NCBI RefSeq assembly: GCF_032814565.1
Contig: NZ_CP136521.1
Span: 2,142,501-2,206,500 of the forward strand
Length of the DNA: 64,000 nucleotides
Direction: 5' to 3'
Origin: Hwangdonia lutea
Lineage (GTDB): Bacteria > Bacteroidota > Bacteroidia > Flavobacteriales > Flavobacteriaceae
The notes beneath the pieces were generated by a model. The model saw only the letters and a program-made list of their open reading frames with translations. It had not been told where the DNA came from and ran no database searches. This document shows, piece by piece, positions 17,708-27,512 of this stretch; the stretch's first letter is position 1, and each line of letters begins with the position of its first letter. The translations under genes were made by a program, and so were the position numbers.

Positions 17708-19969
17708 TCAATATTTTAATTCGAGTAATTCCTTTTCGCTAAAAGTGCCACCATCCTTTGGTTTTGTTTCTCGTAATGATTTTATTTTTTCAATACTAAT
17801 GTTTTTGGACGTTCTGGAAAAAGCATTGTTCAAGTAACTAATAATATCTTGTAGATCTTTATCGGTGAATTCTGGGTTTCCAGCCAAACCAGGCATGGTT
17901 GTATTTAAATCGTACAACTTGCCGTTAACATGGATTGGCCCCGACAAACCATGCAAAATAATTAAGGCTAGCCTTTCGGTCGATCCTGATACGTATTCTG
18001 AATTTTTTAAGGGCGGTGCAAGCCCATCAACACCGTCACCATTTATTCCATGGCACGCCGCACATGTTTTTTTATACAGTTTGTATCCAGCAGTACGAGC
18101 ATCGGTACCCACGGTTGTTTCAGTAAAAATAGCATGCTTTAAATCTTTGCTTTTATTGTTTAATGTTTGAGCTAATAACTCAGATAAAATGGTGTCGGAA
18201 GTATCTTTTTTAATGGTATTTAGATAAACCAAAAAGTCCTCCTCAACACCTCTTAAACTATTTATGATGCCCTCTTGATACGCTTTTTCGGCTTCGTGCT
18301 TTTGTGATAATTCCAAAATCAAAGGAAAAAATGTTTCGGTTGAAAACGGTATCCATGCTCCTAAAGTGTTGGCTATATACAAATCGATTTCCGTATCGTT
18401 TTTTTGAAGCAAATGGCTTATTATTTTTTCAGTTGAATTCAAGTGGTCTGCGGAAGCAAATTGCTCTATCAATGTTAAAGCGTGACTTATAACGTTGCTT
18501 CTGCTGTCTGAATATAGTATGTTTTCCAGTACATTATAATCAAGAGCTTGCATCCCATTTAAAGCATGCATGGCATGTATTTGGGCTATGGGATTCGCTT
18601 CATCAGCAATTATCTCCTTTAAAAGAGGTATTGTAGATTTGTCTTTTTTAAAAACAAGTAATTGTTGTGCGCGGTCTCTTAGCCAACCATTGGGGCTTTT
18701 AAGTAAATCTACTAATGCTTTAGTTTTTAAATCTTCAATTTTAACGGTTTCTTGGAAAGTGCTATTTTCATGGCTTACTTTTAATATGCGGCCCATGCCT
18801 ATAATGGTATCAAGCTTTTTATCGGCATAATGCTTTTGTAAATACGGGGTTAAAAAAGCTTTGTCCTGTATGATTCCGCGGTGCATATCTACGATATACA
18901 TGTTTCCATCGGGTCCGTTGAACAGATTTACGGGACGAAATCCTTCATCTGTAGATGCAATAAATTCTTTCTCTGGAATGGCTTGTTTAGCGGTCATTTT
19001 GTTGTAAGAAAAGCTTAAAACATGGCGTTTAACCAAATTAGCCTCAGGAGCACACACAAAGGCATTTTCAGTATAGCTTTCCGGGAATTGACCACCTCGA
19101 TAAACCAATGGCCCGCAGGCCGAGGTAACATTAACCAGAATACTATCTTTATCTAAAACACCTTTTTGATAACCTCGGTTCACAGAAGTTGCATGTAGAG
19201 GATATACACGCTGGTCTGGGGTTAGGGTTTTGTTTAGCGTTGCAGTTGGTTTGTAATAAGGGTTTTTAATAACTGTATTTGGCAAAACATAATCGCCAAT
19301 TAATTGGGTGGAGTTATTGTTGTAGTACAGCCTTCCAAAATTATCTTTGGTTATGCCCCATTGCCCTCGAAACGATGTGGGTTCTTTAATCCACTTCCCA
19401 TTTTTCATTTGATAGCGAAAATTCGATTTGGCATTATAAATCCAATTATCAATATGCATCATTAATCCATTGGGTTGATGCTCAACATTTCCGCCGTCGG
19501 CGTATAAAGAATCCACTAAAACCTTGTTTACAGGCATGTCGTCTTCAATATTTACAAAATACAAATTTGGAGGTTCGGCATACAATAAACCGCCATACAC
19601 ATGGGCGATTGCCCTTGGAAGTATGAGCCCGTCAATAAACACCTTTGAGTGATCGGTGATGCCATCGTGGTCTAAATCTTCTAAAATCGAAATAGTGCCG
19701 TTGGGCATGTCGGCGCCACTATCTTCTAAATTCTGCATATAGCCTTTCATTTCAACCACCCACATTCTGCCTTTGTTGTCAAAATCCATGGCTACGGGAG
19801 CTTCAATAAAAGGTTCTGAGGCTACAACATCTAAATTAAAACCGGATTCAATATGGTAATTGTCTAGTGAAATTAAAGGCTCATCATACGAAACGGTGTT
19901 GCATCCTGTTGCAATTATCGCCAGTGCTAAAGTTGTTAAGATTCTTGAAAGCGGTTTTTTATTTCTCAA
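17708..19969 (-). CDS. Exported lipoprotein: dehydrogenase-type beta-propeller, HEAT region and cytochrome c
   Basis: A 753-residue lipoprotein (lipobox ATGC, Cys23). Residues about 40-400 are a beta-propeller of the membrane-bound dehydrogenase / PQQ-sugar-dehydrogenase-like type (APVAMDFDNKGRMWVVEMKGYM, DGPDGNMYIVDMHRG). About 410-560 is HEAT-like (WLRDRAQQLLVFKKDKSTIPLLKEI). The C-terminal cytochrome c has heme motif CAACH at 636-640 and a likely axial Met at 692 (TTMPGL). It probably oxidises a sugar or passes electrons from one outside the cytoplasm. It is the distal gene of a cluster with two DUF1080 proteins and a Gfo/Idh/MocA oxidoreductase. The substrate is unproven. Confidence 0.85.
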   Translation of the reverse strand: MRNKKPLSRILTTLALAIIATGCNTVSYDEPLISLDNYHIESGFNLDVVASEPFIEAPVAMDFDNKGRMWVVEMKGYMQNLEDSGADMPNGTISILEDLDHDGITDHSKVFIDGLILPRAIAHVYGGLLYAEPPNLYFVNIEDDMPVNKVLVDSLYADGGNVEHQPNGLMMHIDNWIYNAKSNFRYQMKNGKWIKEPTSFRGQWGITKDNFGRLYYNNNSTQLIGDYVLPNTVIKNPYYKPTATLNKTLTPDQRVYPLHATSVNRGYQKGVLDKDSILVNVTSACGPLVYRGGQFPESYTENAFVCAPEANLVKRHVLSFSYNKMTAKQAIPEKEFIASTDEGFRPVNLFNGPDGNMYIVDMHRGIIQDKAFLTPYLQKHYADKKLDTIIGMGRILKVSHENSTFQETVKIEDLKTKALVDLLKSPNGWLRDRAQQLLVFKKDKSTIPLLKEIIADEANPIAQIHAMHALNGMQALDYNVLENILYSDSRSNVISHALTLIEQFASADHLNSTEKIISHLLQKNDTEIDLYIANTLGAWIPFSTETFFPLILELSQKHEAEKAYQEGIINSLRGVEEDFLVYLNTIKKDTSDTILSELLAQTLNNKSKDLKHAIFTETTVGTDARTAGYKLYKKTCAACHGINGDGVDGLAPPLKNSEYVSGSTERLALIILHGLSGPIHVNGKLYDLNTTMPGLAGNPEFTDKDLQDIISYLNNAFSRTSKNISIEKIKSLRETKPKDGGTFSEKELLELKY

Positions 19970-20009
19970 AAATTAAAAGATTTTTATTTGTAAATGTGTT
20001 ATCGAAAAG

Positions 20010-21425
20010 CTAAAATTCTCTGATTTTTATACTTCTAAAGTGTACGGTATCGCCATGGTCTTGTAATAAAATATGACCGCTTTGCCATTGTCCAAATGCT
20101 GGCCAGCCTTTGAATTTACTATAAGCCACAAGTGCTTTGAATATTTGCGAATGCCTATCGTATTCAATCACCTTTTCATTATTTAACCAATGCTCTACGT
20201 GCGAACCTTTCACGATAATTCTCGCTTTGTTCCAGTTGCCAACGCCTTTAAAAGTTTTGTTTCTTCCCGGTATCGAAAGGTTTTCTGCTTTAATCAAATC
20301 GTAAAGCGACCCCAGGGTTCGGTTTCCATTTGTGCCTGCTTTTGCATCGGGATGGTTTTTATCATCTAAAATTTGAAATTCACATCCAATGGTTAATCCC
20401 GTATTTTTATTTAATGGGGTGTTGACAAAATATTTAATGCCACTATTTGCGCCTTTGGTAATTTTGAATTCAAGTTCTAACTCAAAGCTACTGAATTGTT
20501 TTTCTGTAACAAGGTCTCTGGGACCTGTTGATTCGTTGCCATCTGTGGCCAAAATAGTTAGTTCACCATTTTTGATTTCCCATCCAGATTCTGGAAAATG
20601 ATCTTGTTTTGCTCCGCGCCAGCCTTTACCGGTCTTACCATCCCAAAGTAAACGCCAACCTTTATCTTTCTCATTTTGGGTAAGCGTATTTACCAAATAA
20701 CTCATTTCTTTAACGTCAGGGTTGGCTGGCCATCGTGCCTCATTTAAGTTATCTGTTTTAATTCTAATATTCCGCCATTTAATTTCTTTTCCAGCAAGAT
20801 TTTCATTGGAACCAATGCCGTGAACTTGCAATGCAATAAAGCCCGATGGTGTTAAATCGTCAACTAAGTTTGAACATGGCACACCATTTATCCAAGTTTT
20901 AATGGAGTTGCCAATGGCCTCAATTCTACAGCGATTCCATACCCCATTTTTAAAAGCCTTTCTGCCTTTTGGGTTTAAAGATAATGGGTACAACCAGGCT
21001 CTTCGACCTTCATCATAAATACCGCCACTAAAAGCACGATCGCTAGGGTCTAACTCAAATTGATAGCCATGAACCCTTCCGTTGTTATAAGCCTTAAAAC
21101 TATTGGACCTAAACTGTACTCCAGAATTGATTGATGGATCGACTAACACCTCAAATTCCAAAATAAAATCGTCATATTTTTTTTCAGTAGCTAAAAAACT
21201 GTTTGGGATGTTAGTTTTGGTAGTGCCAATTATTTCTCCGTTTTCAACCCTATATTTTGCGGTACCGTTTAGTTGTTTCCAACCTGTTAAATCTTTACCA
21301 TTAAAAAGGTCTATCCATTCGTTGTTTGAAACTTGCGCGTCAGCTTCATTGTTGCTAAAGCATAAGGTTAAAGCACAAATTAAAGCGTATAATCTAAAGG
21401 TTTTAAAATTCACGATAATTTCCAT
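20010..21425 (-). CDS. Exported protein with two DUF1080 (3-keto-disaccharide hydrolase) domains
   Basis: A 471-residue protein with a signal sequence ending near ADAQ (about residue 31). It carries two DUF1080 domains in tandem. The first starts with EWIDLFNGKDLTGWKQLNG and contains INSGVQFRS. The second starts at GWRLLWDGKTGKGWRGAKQDHFPESGWEIKNGEL and contains GANSGIKYFVN. Each ends in the WNKARIIVKGSHVEHWLNNEK-type segment. DUF1080 members cleave 3-keto-glycosides in a concanavalin-like fold. The gene overlaps the upstream oxidoreductase gene by 23 bp, so co-translation is likely. Confidence 0.88.
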   Translation of the reverse strand: MEIIVNFKTFRLYALICALTLCFSNNEADAQVSNNEWIDLFNGKDLTGWKQLNGTAKYRVENGEIIGTTKTNIPNSFLATEKKYDDFILEFEVLVDPSINSGVQFRSNSFKAYNNGRVHGYQFELDPSDRAFSGGIYDEGRRAWLYPLSLNPKGRKAFKNGVWNRCRIEAIGNSIKTWINGVPCSNLVDDLTPSGFIALQVHGIGSNENLAGKEIKWRNIRIKTDNLNEARWPANPDVKEMSYLVNTLTQNEKDKGWRLLWDGKTGKGWRGAKQDHFPESGWEIKNGELTILATDGNESTGPRDLVTEKQFSSFELELEFKITKGANSGIKYFVNTPLNKNTGLTIGCEFQILDDKNHPDAKAGTNGNRTLGSLYDLIKAENLSIPGRNKTFKGVGNWNKARIIVKGSHVEHWLNNEKVIEYDRHSQIFKALVAYSKFKGWPAFGQWQSGHILLQDHGDTVHFRSIKIREF

Positions 21426-22833
21426 CTAAATATTGATTGGCTTTTTCCTCAGAAAATTTTGCTTTTTCGCTATCCCAATGCAATGTTTCATTAGGAAAAC
21501 GACCTGCAATAACTCCCAAAAGAATCGTTTCTGTTAATTTCGATGCATAAGAAAAAGGCGCTGTACATTCATCTTTACCTAGGCAGGCATCAACAAACTG
21601 ATGATAATGTTTTGGGCCTTCAGAAGCGTAATTACGTATGGGTTTGCCCATGTTATTTGCTTTTTCAACCGCTTCAATTTCTGCGGATATGTCAACATAT
21701 TTCCCATCTACAATTTTTTGTGGTAACTGCATAAAATGAGGTAAAAGTAAGCGGCCTTTTTCGCCAACAAACATGGCGCCCTGTTCTGGTAAAACACCTT
21801 TGGAAGCGACTTTGGTTTCAAGCGACATTTTATCTTCTAAATTTTCGTCTTTTGTTTCTGAAGAAGTTTCTTTTTTTGCACCGGGCAATAGTAAATCTTC
21901 ATGATCTTTTGGAGCTCCGGGGCCATCGTACCAAATCCATTTTAAGGTTTCGGCAGTATGTTTTGTTTGAGGAAACTCATATGTTACTATATTGTTTTCC
22001 GGGAAACCAAATCCGTTAGGTTCACGGCATTCGTTTTTTATGGTTTTAGGGACGTCAAGCTCAAGAGCGTTGTACGGTGTATCAAAAATATGAACACCCA
22101 TATCGCCTAAAGTACCACAGCCGTAATCCATTAATTTACGCCAATTTCCGGGGTGATAAACGTCTTTTTTGTAAGGGCGCTTAGCCGATGTTCCTAGCCA
22201 TAAATTCCAATCTAAAGTTTCGGGTATGGGGTCGCTACCTTCTGGGGCAGCACCGTCGTAACCCCAATTTTTTGGTGACCAAGCATGTACGGTATGCACT
22301 TTTCCTATAATTCCGGATTGGATTAATAAAGTCGCCAACTTATAATCATAGAATGAATGCACTTGAATACCCATTTGTGTTACCAAGTTTTTCTCTTTAG
22401 CAAGTTTGCTCATGGCACGGGCTTCGGAGACGTGGTGTGTTAGTGGTTTTTGGCAATACACGGCTTTATTCATATTCATGGCAAGCATAGAAGCTGGAGC
22501 GTGCGTGTGGTCTGGGGTTGAAACAACTACCGCATCAATCTCATCGCTCATCTCCTTTAGCATGATTCTGTAATCAGAATATGTTTTTGCATTCGGGAAA
22601 AGCTTTTTAGCTTGGTTGAGATAATTTGAATCCACATCACATAATGCTGTAACATCAACTAAAGGATGCGATGCCGTGTCCTTAAGGTCGGCTAATCCCA
22701 TGTTGCCAACACCAATATGGGCAGTTCTTAGACGGCCATTTTTAGTTTTGGCAGCACTCATTAATAACGAAGGTGCAATGGCTAAACCTGCAACCCCTAA
22801 TCCGCTTTTTTTTAAAAAGTCTCTTTTGTTCAT
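21403..22833 (-). CDS. Gfo/Idh/MocA family oxidoreductase, exported
   Basis: A 476-residue NAD(P)-type oxidoreductase. The N-terminus MNKRDFLKKSGLGVAGLAIAP resembles a twin-arginine signal in which the pair is Lys-Arg. The Rossmann part follows (RTAHIGVGNMGLADLKD, VDVTALCDVD, AVVVSTPDHTHAPASMLAMNMNKAVYCQKPLTH), with the family EKP-like lysine as CQKPLTH. The C-terminal domain has the usual GTLGDMGVHIFDTPY. It probably interconverts a sugar hydroxyl and keto group with tightly bound cofactor, pairing with the DUF1080 hydrolases on either side. It lies 11 bp downstream of the small DUF1080 gene. Confidence 0.9.
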   Translation of the reverse strand: MNKRDFLKKSGLGVAGLAIAPSLLMSAAKTKNGRLRTAHIGVGNMGLADLKDTASHPLVDVTALCDVDSNYLNQAKKLFPNAKTYSDYRIMLKEMSDEIDAVVVSTPDHTHAPASMLAMNMNKAVYCQKPLTHHVSEARAMSKLAKEKNLVTQMGIQVHSFYDYKLATLLIQSGIIGKVHTVHAWSPKNWGYDGAAPEGSDPIPETLDWNLWLGTSAKRPYKKDVYHPGNWRKLMDYGCGTLGDMGVHIFDTPYNALELDVPKTIKNECREPNGFGFPENNIVTYEFPQTKHTAETLKWIWYDGPGAPKDHEDLLLPGAKKETSSETKDENLEDKMSLETKVASKGVLPEQGAMFVGEKGRLLLPHFMQLPQKIVDGKYVDISAEIEAVEKANNMGKPIRNYASEGPKHYHQFVDACLGKDECTAPFSYASKLTETILLGVIAGRFPNETLHWDSEKAKFSEEKANQYLDGNYREF

Positions 22834-22844
22834 GTGATGTGTTT

Positions 22845-23627
22845 TTATAGTTTTTTTATTTTAATATTTCTAAACCAAATAGGACTTGAATGGTCTTGAA
22901 GCCCAATAAAGCCTGTTTTATAAATGCCATAATTAGGGCTGTTTTTCCATTTATCAGAATTCTTTTTTTCCTCCCAAGCTTCATCCCATGGGACAAACGA
23001 CAATAATTTTTTTCCGTTTAACCAATGCTCTACGTTTTCTGGGGTAAATATGATTTTTGAAGTATTCCATTCACCTATAGGGTGTAATATTTTTTGCGAT
23101 TGGTCTGCAGGGTGCATGGCATAATCCGATCCGGTTCTTTGCAAAGGTTTCAGCTCGCCTGGGTTTTCGGTATAGCCTAAACTTTTATTATAGGCTGTAA
23201 GATCGTGTATATCGGCATAGCCTAAGTCGTCAATTAATTGATATTCGGGTGCAATTTCGGGAATGCTACCGTGACCTTCTTTTACATGATAAAAAATACC
23301 GCTGTTACCACCTTTTGGTAGCTTCCATTCTACGTGAAGTTCAAAATTATCAAACTCTTCGGCAGCGTAAATAATATCCTTTCCGCCTGTGTAATTTTGT
23401 TCTAAGCCCAATTCTGTATCAAAGGTTAACACATTGTCTTTTATAGTCCAACCCGGAGGTAAGGCATCGCCGTTGTAGGCGCGCCATCCATCTAAACTAG
23501 AGCCATCAAAAAGATAAATCCATTCGTTGTTTACAGTATTGTTTTCTTCTAATTTTTCACTTTTCTTCTCTCCTTTACAAGCTAGAATTACGAGTGCGAT
23601 AGATAATGCTAAAATTGCTTTTTTCAT
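22845..23627 (-). CDS. DUF1080 (3-keto-disaccharide hydrolase) lipoprotein
   Basis: A 260-residue lipoprotein (lipobox ILAC, Cys17). A single DUF1080 domain fills the rest: EWIYLFDGSSLDGWRAYNGDALPPGWTIKDNVL, then FDNFELHVEWKLPKGGNSGIFYHV, EYQLIDD, YAMHPADQSQKILHPIGEWNTSKIIFTPENVEHWLNG and IGLQDHSSPIWFRNIKIKKL. All the family's conserved segments are present. It is the first gene of the four-gene set, in front of the Gfo/Idh/MocA oxidoreductase. Confidence 0.92.
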   Translation of the reverse strand: MKKAILALSIALVILACKGEKKSEKLEENNTVNNEWIYLFDGSSLDGWRAYNGDALPPGWTIKDNVLTFDTELGLEQNYTGGKDIIYAAEEFDNFELHVEWKLPKGGNSGIFYHVKEGHGSIPEIAPEYQLIDDLGYADIHDLTAYNKSLGYTENPGELKPLQRTGSDYAMHPADQSQKILHPIGEWNTSKIIFTPENVEHWLNGKKLLSFVPWDEAWEEKKNSDKWKNSPNYGIYKTGFIGLQDHSSPIWFRNIKIKKL

Positions 23628-23667
23628 GTTTTATAAAAATTTTAGGTAAATATAGTATTAATTTGAA

Positions 23668-26600
23668 TTACTCCATAGTAAGTACCAAATCATCTTGTTT
23701 TACCATAGTGCCCGAATTTAAAGTAATCGATTTTATTTTACCTGCATGAGATGCTACAATAGTGGTTTCCATTTTCATGGCTTCAATAATAAATAGCGGT
23801 TCGTTCTCTTTAACTTCCTGACCTCGTTTGACCAAAACTTTATATAACGAACCTTGTAAAGGCGCACCTATTTCATTCGCATTTTCAGGATCAACCTTTC
23901 TATTTTCCTGCTTTTTTATGTTTAGTTTATTGTCGCGAACTTCAACATATCTGTTTTCCCCATTCACCCTAAAAAACACGAGTCTGATGCCATCTTCATT
24001 GGGTTCACTTACTGAAAGTAGTTTTACAATAAGGGTTTTACCAGGTTGTAGCGTAACCAATATTTCTTCGCCGCTCGTTAAGCCATAAAAGAAGCTTTTA
24101 GTTGGGAGTCGGCTTAAGCTGCCGTAACGTTTGTATTTGTTATGTGCTTCTTCAAAAACCTTGGGGTATAAACAGTACGACAAAAAGTCTTCAAATTCGA
24201 TGGGTCTTGTAAACCCTTTTTGGAATTTTTTTGCAAATGCTTTAAATTCCGTGTCAAAATCTATGGGTTTTAAATGGGCGTTAGGTCTGTCTTTATAAGG
24301 TTTTTTGTCTTTTAGAATAATCTTCTGAAGTTTTTTAGGAAAGCCACCAACAGGTTGCCCTAAATCGCCTTTAAAGAAATTTATAACAGATTCTGGAAAC
24401 GAAATTTCATGCCCGCGCTCCATAACTTCTTCGGGGGTTAAATTGTTTGTTACCATAAAAATCGCCATGTCACCAACCACTTTAGAGCTAGGGGTGACTT
24501 TTATTAAATCGCCAAACAAGGTATTTACCTCCCCGTACATTTTCTTAACATCATCAAAGCGGTCTGCTAATCCTAAAGCAGTTGCTTGCGGACGTAAGTT
24601 TGAATATTGCCCGCCAGGGATTTCATGTTGAAAAACCTCGGCAGTTCCAGACTTTAAACCAGATTCAAACGGATAGTAAAGTTCACGAGTGTCTTCCCAG
24701 AAATTTGAAAATTGATTAAGTGTACCCATGTCAAAATGATGGGCTCGTTTTTCATATGTCATCATTTCAACAATGGCATTAAAATTGGGTTGCGAGGTTA
24801 ACCCCGATAGTCCACCCAGGGCTACGTCAACCACATCCACGCCCGCTTCAATGGCCTTTAAATAGGTGGCTGTTTGTAAAGATGAGGTGTCGTGGGTATG
24901 TAATTGAATGGGCAAATTAACGGTGTCTTTTAAAGCGGCGACCAATTCTGTTACGGCATAAGGTTTTAGTAGGCCCGCCATATCTTTAATGGCAATCATG
25001 TGGGCACCTGCATTTTCTAAATCTTTGGCGAGTTGTGTATAATATTTTAAGTTGTATTTGGTTTGTTTGGGGTTTAAAATATCGCCTGTATAACTTATCG
25101 CTGCTTGAGCAATACCGTCTGTTTTTTTGCGCACGTAAGAAATACTAGGTTCCATAGCGGTAACCCAATTGAGTGAATCGAAAATCCTAAAAACATCAAC
25201 GCCATTGCCCCATGCCATTTCTACAAAAGCTTCAATTAAATTGTCCGGATATGCTTTGTAACCCACGCCATTTGAACCGCGAAGTAGCATTTGCAATAAA
25301 ATGTTTGGCGCCGCGGCACGAAGTTCTCTTAATCGACCCCACGGATTTTCGTGTAAAAACCGTAAGCACACATCAAAAGTGGCGCCTCCCCAAACTTCCA
25401 TACTAAAGGTGTTTGGATGGTTTTTGGCAAAACTTTCGGTCACCTTCAACATATCGTAAGTTCGCATTCTAGTTGCCAATAACGATTGGTGCGCATCGCG
25501 CATGGTGGTATCGGTATAATGGATTTTAGTGTCGTTTTTTAACCAGGCGCAAAATTTTTCGGGGCCCAATTCGGTCAACAAATTTTTGGTGCCTTTTGGG
25601 TATGCATCAATGTGATTAAATTTTGGCACTTTGGGGTCTCTAAACACTTTTGATGCATCGGTAAATTTTACATCGGGGTTTCCGTTTACCGTAACATCGC
25701 CTAAATATTGAGTGATTTTGGTGGTGCGATCTTGCGGTAATTTTATTTTAAATAATGATGGGGTGTTTTGAATAAAATTAACCGTAGCATTGCCTGCTTT
25801 AAAGGTTTGGTGCTGAATGACATTTTGAAGAAAATGAATGTTGGTTTTTACACCACGAATACGAAACTCCCTTAAAGCGCGTGTCATTTTTCTAACAGCA
25901 CCATCTAAAGTTCTGCCCTGCGCTGAAACTTTAACCAACATAGAATCAAAAAATGGACTCACACTGTACGATTGATAAATACTTCCGGCATCTAAACGAA
26001 TACCCATGCCCGAGGCGCTGCGATAGGTTGAAATAGTGCCGTAATCTGGAGTGAAATTATTTTCAGGATCCTCGGTTGTTAGTCGGCATTGCAAAGCAAA
26101 ACCATTTGTAGATAAGCTGCCTTGGTCAAATATTTTAATTTGTTTGTCTGATAATTTATAGCCACCAGCCACAAATATTTGGGTTTTTACCAAATCGATG
26201 CCTGTTACCATTTCGGTAACCGTGTGTTCCACTTGTATTCGCGGGTTTACTTCAATAAAATAAATATTATAATTTTTGTCCAATAAGAATTCAACGGTGC
26301 CAATATTATTATAGCTAACTTCTTTGGCAATGGTAACGGCGTAATTGTAAAGCTCTTGTTTTACGTTTTCGGGCAACCCAAACGATGGCGCGACCTCAAC
26401 CACTTTTTGATGACGGCGCTGTACCGAGCAATCACGCTCAAATAAATGGCGAATATTACCATGGTTATCAGCAACTATTTGAACTTCAATGTGTTTGGGG
26501 TCTTCAACATATTTTTCCAAAAACATGGTGTCATCACCAAAGGCGTTTAAGGCTTCGTTTTTTGCTGAATCAAAATGCTGCTCTAAATCTTCCGCAGTTC

Positions 26601-27120
26601 TTACAATACGCATACCGCGACCACCACCACCCGAAGCGGCTTTTAGCATTAAAGGGAAGCCAATGCTTTCTGCTTCAGACAAAGCGATTTTTAATGAGGA
26701 TAACTTCTTTTTATTACTTTCAATAATAGGAACATGGCATTTTACTGCTATCTTTTTAGCCATAATTTTATCGCCCAAAGCATCCATAACTTCTGGTTTC
26801 GGACCAATAAAAACAATACCGTTTTCCGCACATTTCCTGGCAAATGTTGAGTTTTCAGATAAAAAACCATAACCCGGATGTATGGCATCTACATTTTTGG
26901 ATTTTGCCAATCGGATGATGGCCTCAATATCCAAATACGGTTTTAAAGGCTGATTGTTTTCTCCAATTTGATACGATTCATCGGCTTTGTATCGATGTTG
27001 CGAGTAGCGGTCTTCGTAAGTGTAAATGGCAACGGTATCAATGTTTATTTCGCTACAAGCTCTTAAAACCCTAATGGCAATTTCACTTCTATTGGCAACT
27101 AATATTTTTTTAATTTTCAT
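23668..27120 (-). CDS. pyc: Pyruvate carboxylase
   Basis: A 1150-residue single-chain enzyme making oxaloacetate from pyruvate, bicarbonate and ATP; full length for the family. The biotin carboxylase domain is about residues 1-460 (KKILVANRSEIAIRVLRA; ATP-grasp loop KAASGGGGRGMRIV; EVNPRIQVEHTVTE). The carboxyltransferase domain is about 530-800 (DTTMRDAHQSLLATRMRTYDM, LHTHDTSS). The biotin carrier domain is C-terminal, with Lys1116 in EAMKMETTIV. It stands alone on the minus strand, divergent from gapN. It replenishes the citrate cycle and feeds gluconeogenesis and aspartate-family synthesis. Confidence 0.97.
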   Translation of the reverse strand: MKIKKILVANRSEIAIRVLRACSEINIDTVAIYTYEDRYSQHRYKADESYQIGENNQPLKPYLDIEAIIRLAKSKNVDAIHPGYGFLSENSTFARKCAENGIVFIGPKPEVMDALGDKIMAKKIAVKCHVPIIESNKKKLSSLKIALSEAESIGFPLMLKAASGGGGRGMRIVRTAEDLEQHFDSAKNEALNAFGDDTMFLEKYVEDPKHIEVQIVADNHGNIRHLFERDCSVQRRHQKVVEVAPSFGLPENVKQELYNYAVTIAKEVSYNNIGTVEFLLDKNYNIYFIEVNPRIQVEHTVTEMVTGIDLVKTQIFVAGGYKLSDKQIKIFDQGSLSTNGFALQCRLTTEDPENNFTPDYGTISTYRSASGMGIRLDAGSIYQSYSVSPFFDSMLVKVSAQGRTLDGAVRKMTRALREFRIRGVKTNIHFLQNVIQHQTFKAGNATVNFIQNTPSLFKIKLPQDRTTKITQYLGDVTVNGNPDVKFTDASKVFRDPKVPKFNHIDAYPKGTKNLLTELGPEKFCAWLKNDTKIHYTDTTMRDAHQSLLATRMRTYDMLKVTESFAKNHPNTFSMEVWGGATFDVCLRFLHENPWGRLRELRAAAPNILLQMLLRGSNGVGYKAYPDNLIEAFVEMAWGNGVDVFRIFDSLNWVTAMEPSISYVRKKTDGIAQAAISYTGDILNPKQTKYNLKYYTQLAKDLENAGAHMIAIKDMAGLLKPYAVTELVAALKDTVNLPIQLHTHDTSSLQTATYLKAIEAGVDVVDVALGGLSGLTSQPNFNAIVEMMTYEKRAHHFDMGTLNQFSNFWEDTRELYYPFESGLKSGTAEVFQHEIPGGQYSNLRPQATALGLADRFDDVKKMYGEVNTLFGDLIKVTPSSKVVGDMAIFMVTNNLTPEEVMERGHEISFPESVINFFKGDLGQPVGGFPKKLQKIILKDKKPYKDRPNAHLKPIDFDTEFKAFAKKFQKGFTRPIEFEDFLSYCLYPKVFEEAHNKYKRYGSLSRLPTKSFFYGLTSGEEILVTLQPGKTLIVKLLSVSEPNEDGIRLVFFRVNGENRYVEVRDNKLNIKKQENRKVDPENANEIGAPLQGSLYKVLVKRGQEVKENEPLFIIEAMKMETTIVASHAGKIKSITLNSGTMVKQDDLVLTME

Positions 27121-27512
27121 GGTTTGTTTTTACTGCGTATTTAATTTTATAAAAATATAGGTATTTATAATTAAATGCTATCCATTTTTGAATTAAACGA
27201 AGATTTTTGTTAAAAACACTGAATATCTTTCATTTTACATTTTTTGAAAAACCGTATTGCCATAAAAAAAACAGCCGAAAACGTTTGAGCCATAAATATT
27301 TTATTAACATGTAATTAAAGTGTTAAGAATATCGTATTTCTTCAAACAAACACCTGTTTTTAAAAGTCTTTAAGGTTAAAAATAAATACCTTAGCATTAG
27401 ATTAAAACGCTATGTTGGATATGACATGAACCATGAATCATTCATAAAATGACATAAAATGATCCTTGGCAAATGACGTCTGACAGAAAACAAACAATAA
27501 AACTCAAACCCG
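27121..27512. other. Divergent promoter region between pyc and gapN
   Basis: These 392 bp hold no gene that I can support. Near gapN there is a direct repeat (ATAAAATGACATAAAATGATCC, about 27446-27464) of two ATAAAATGA units 10 bp apart, a possible operator. No unambiguous TTG/TAnnTTTG pair was identified for either gene. Confidence 0.35.
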
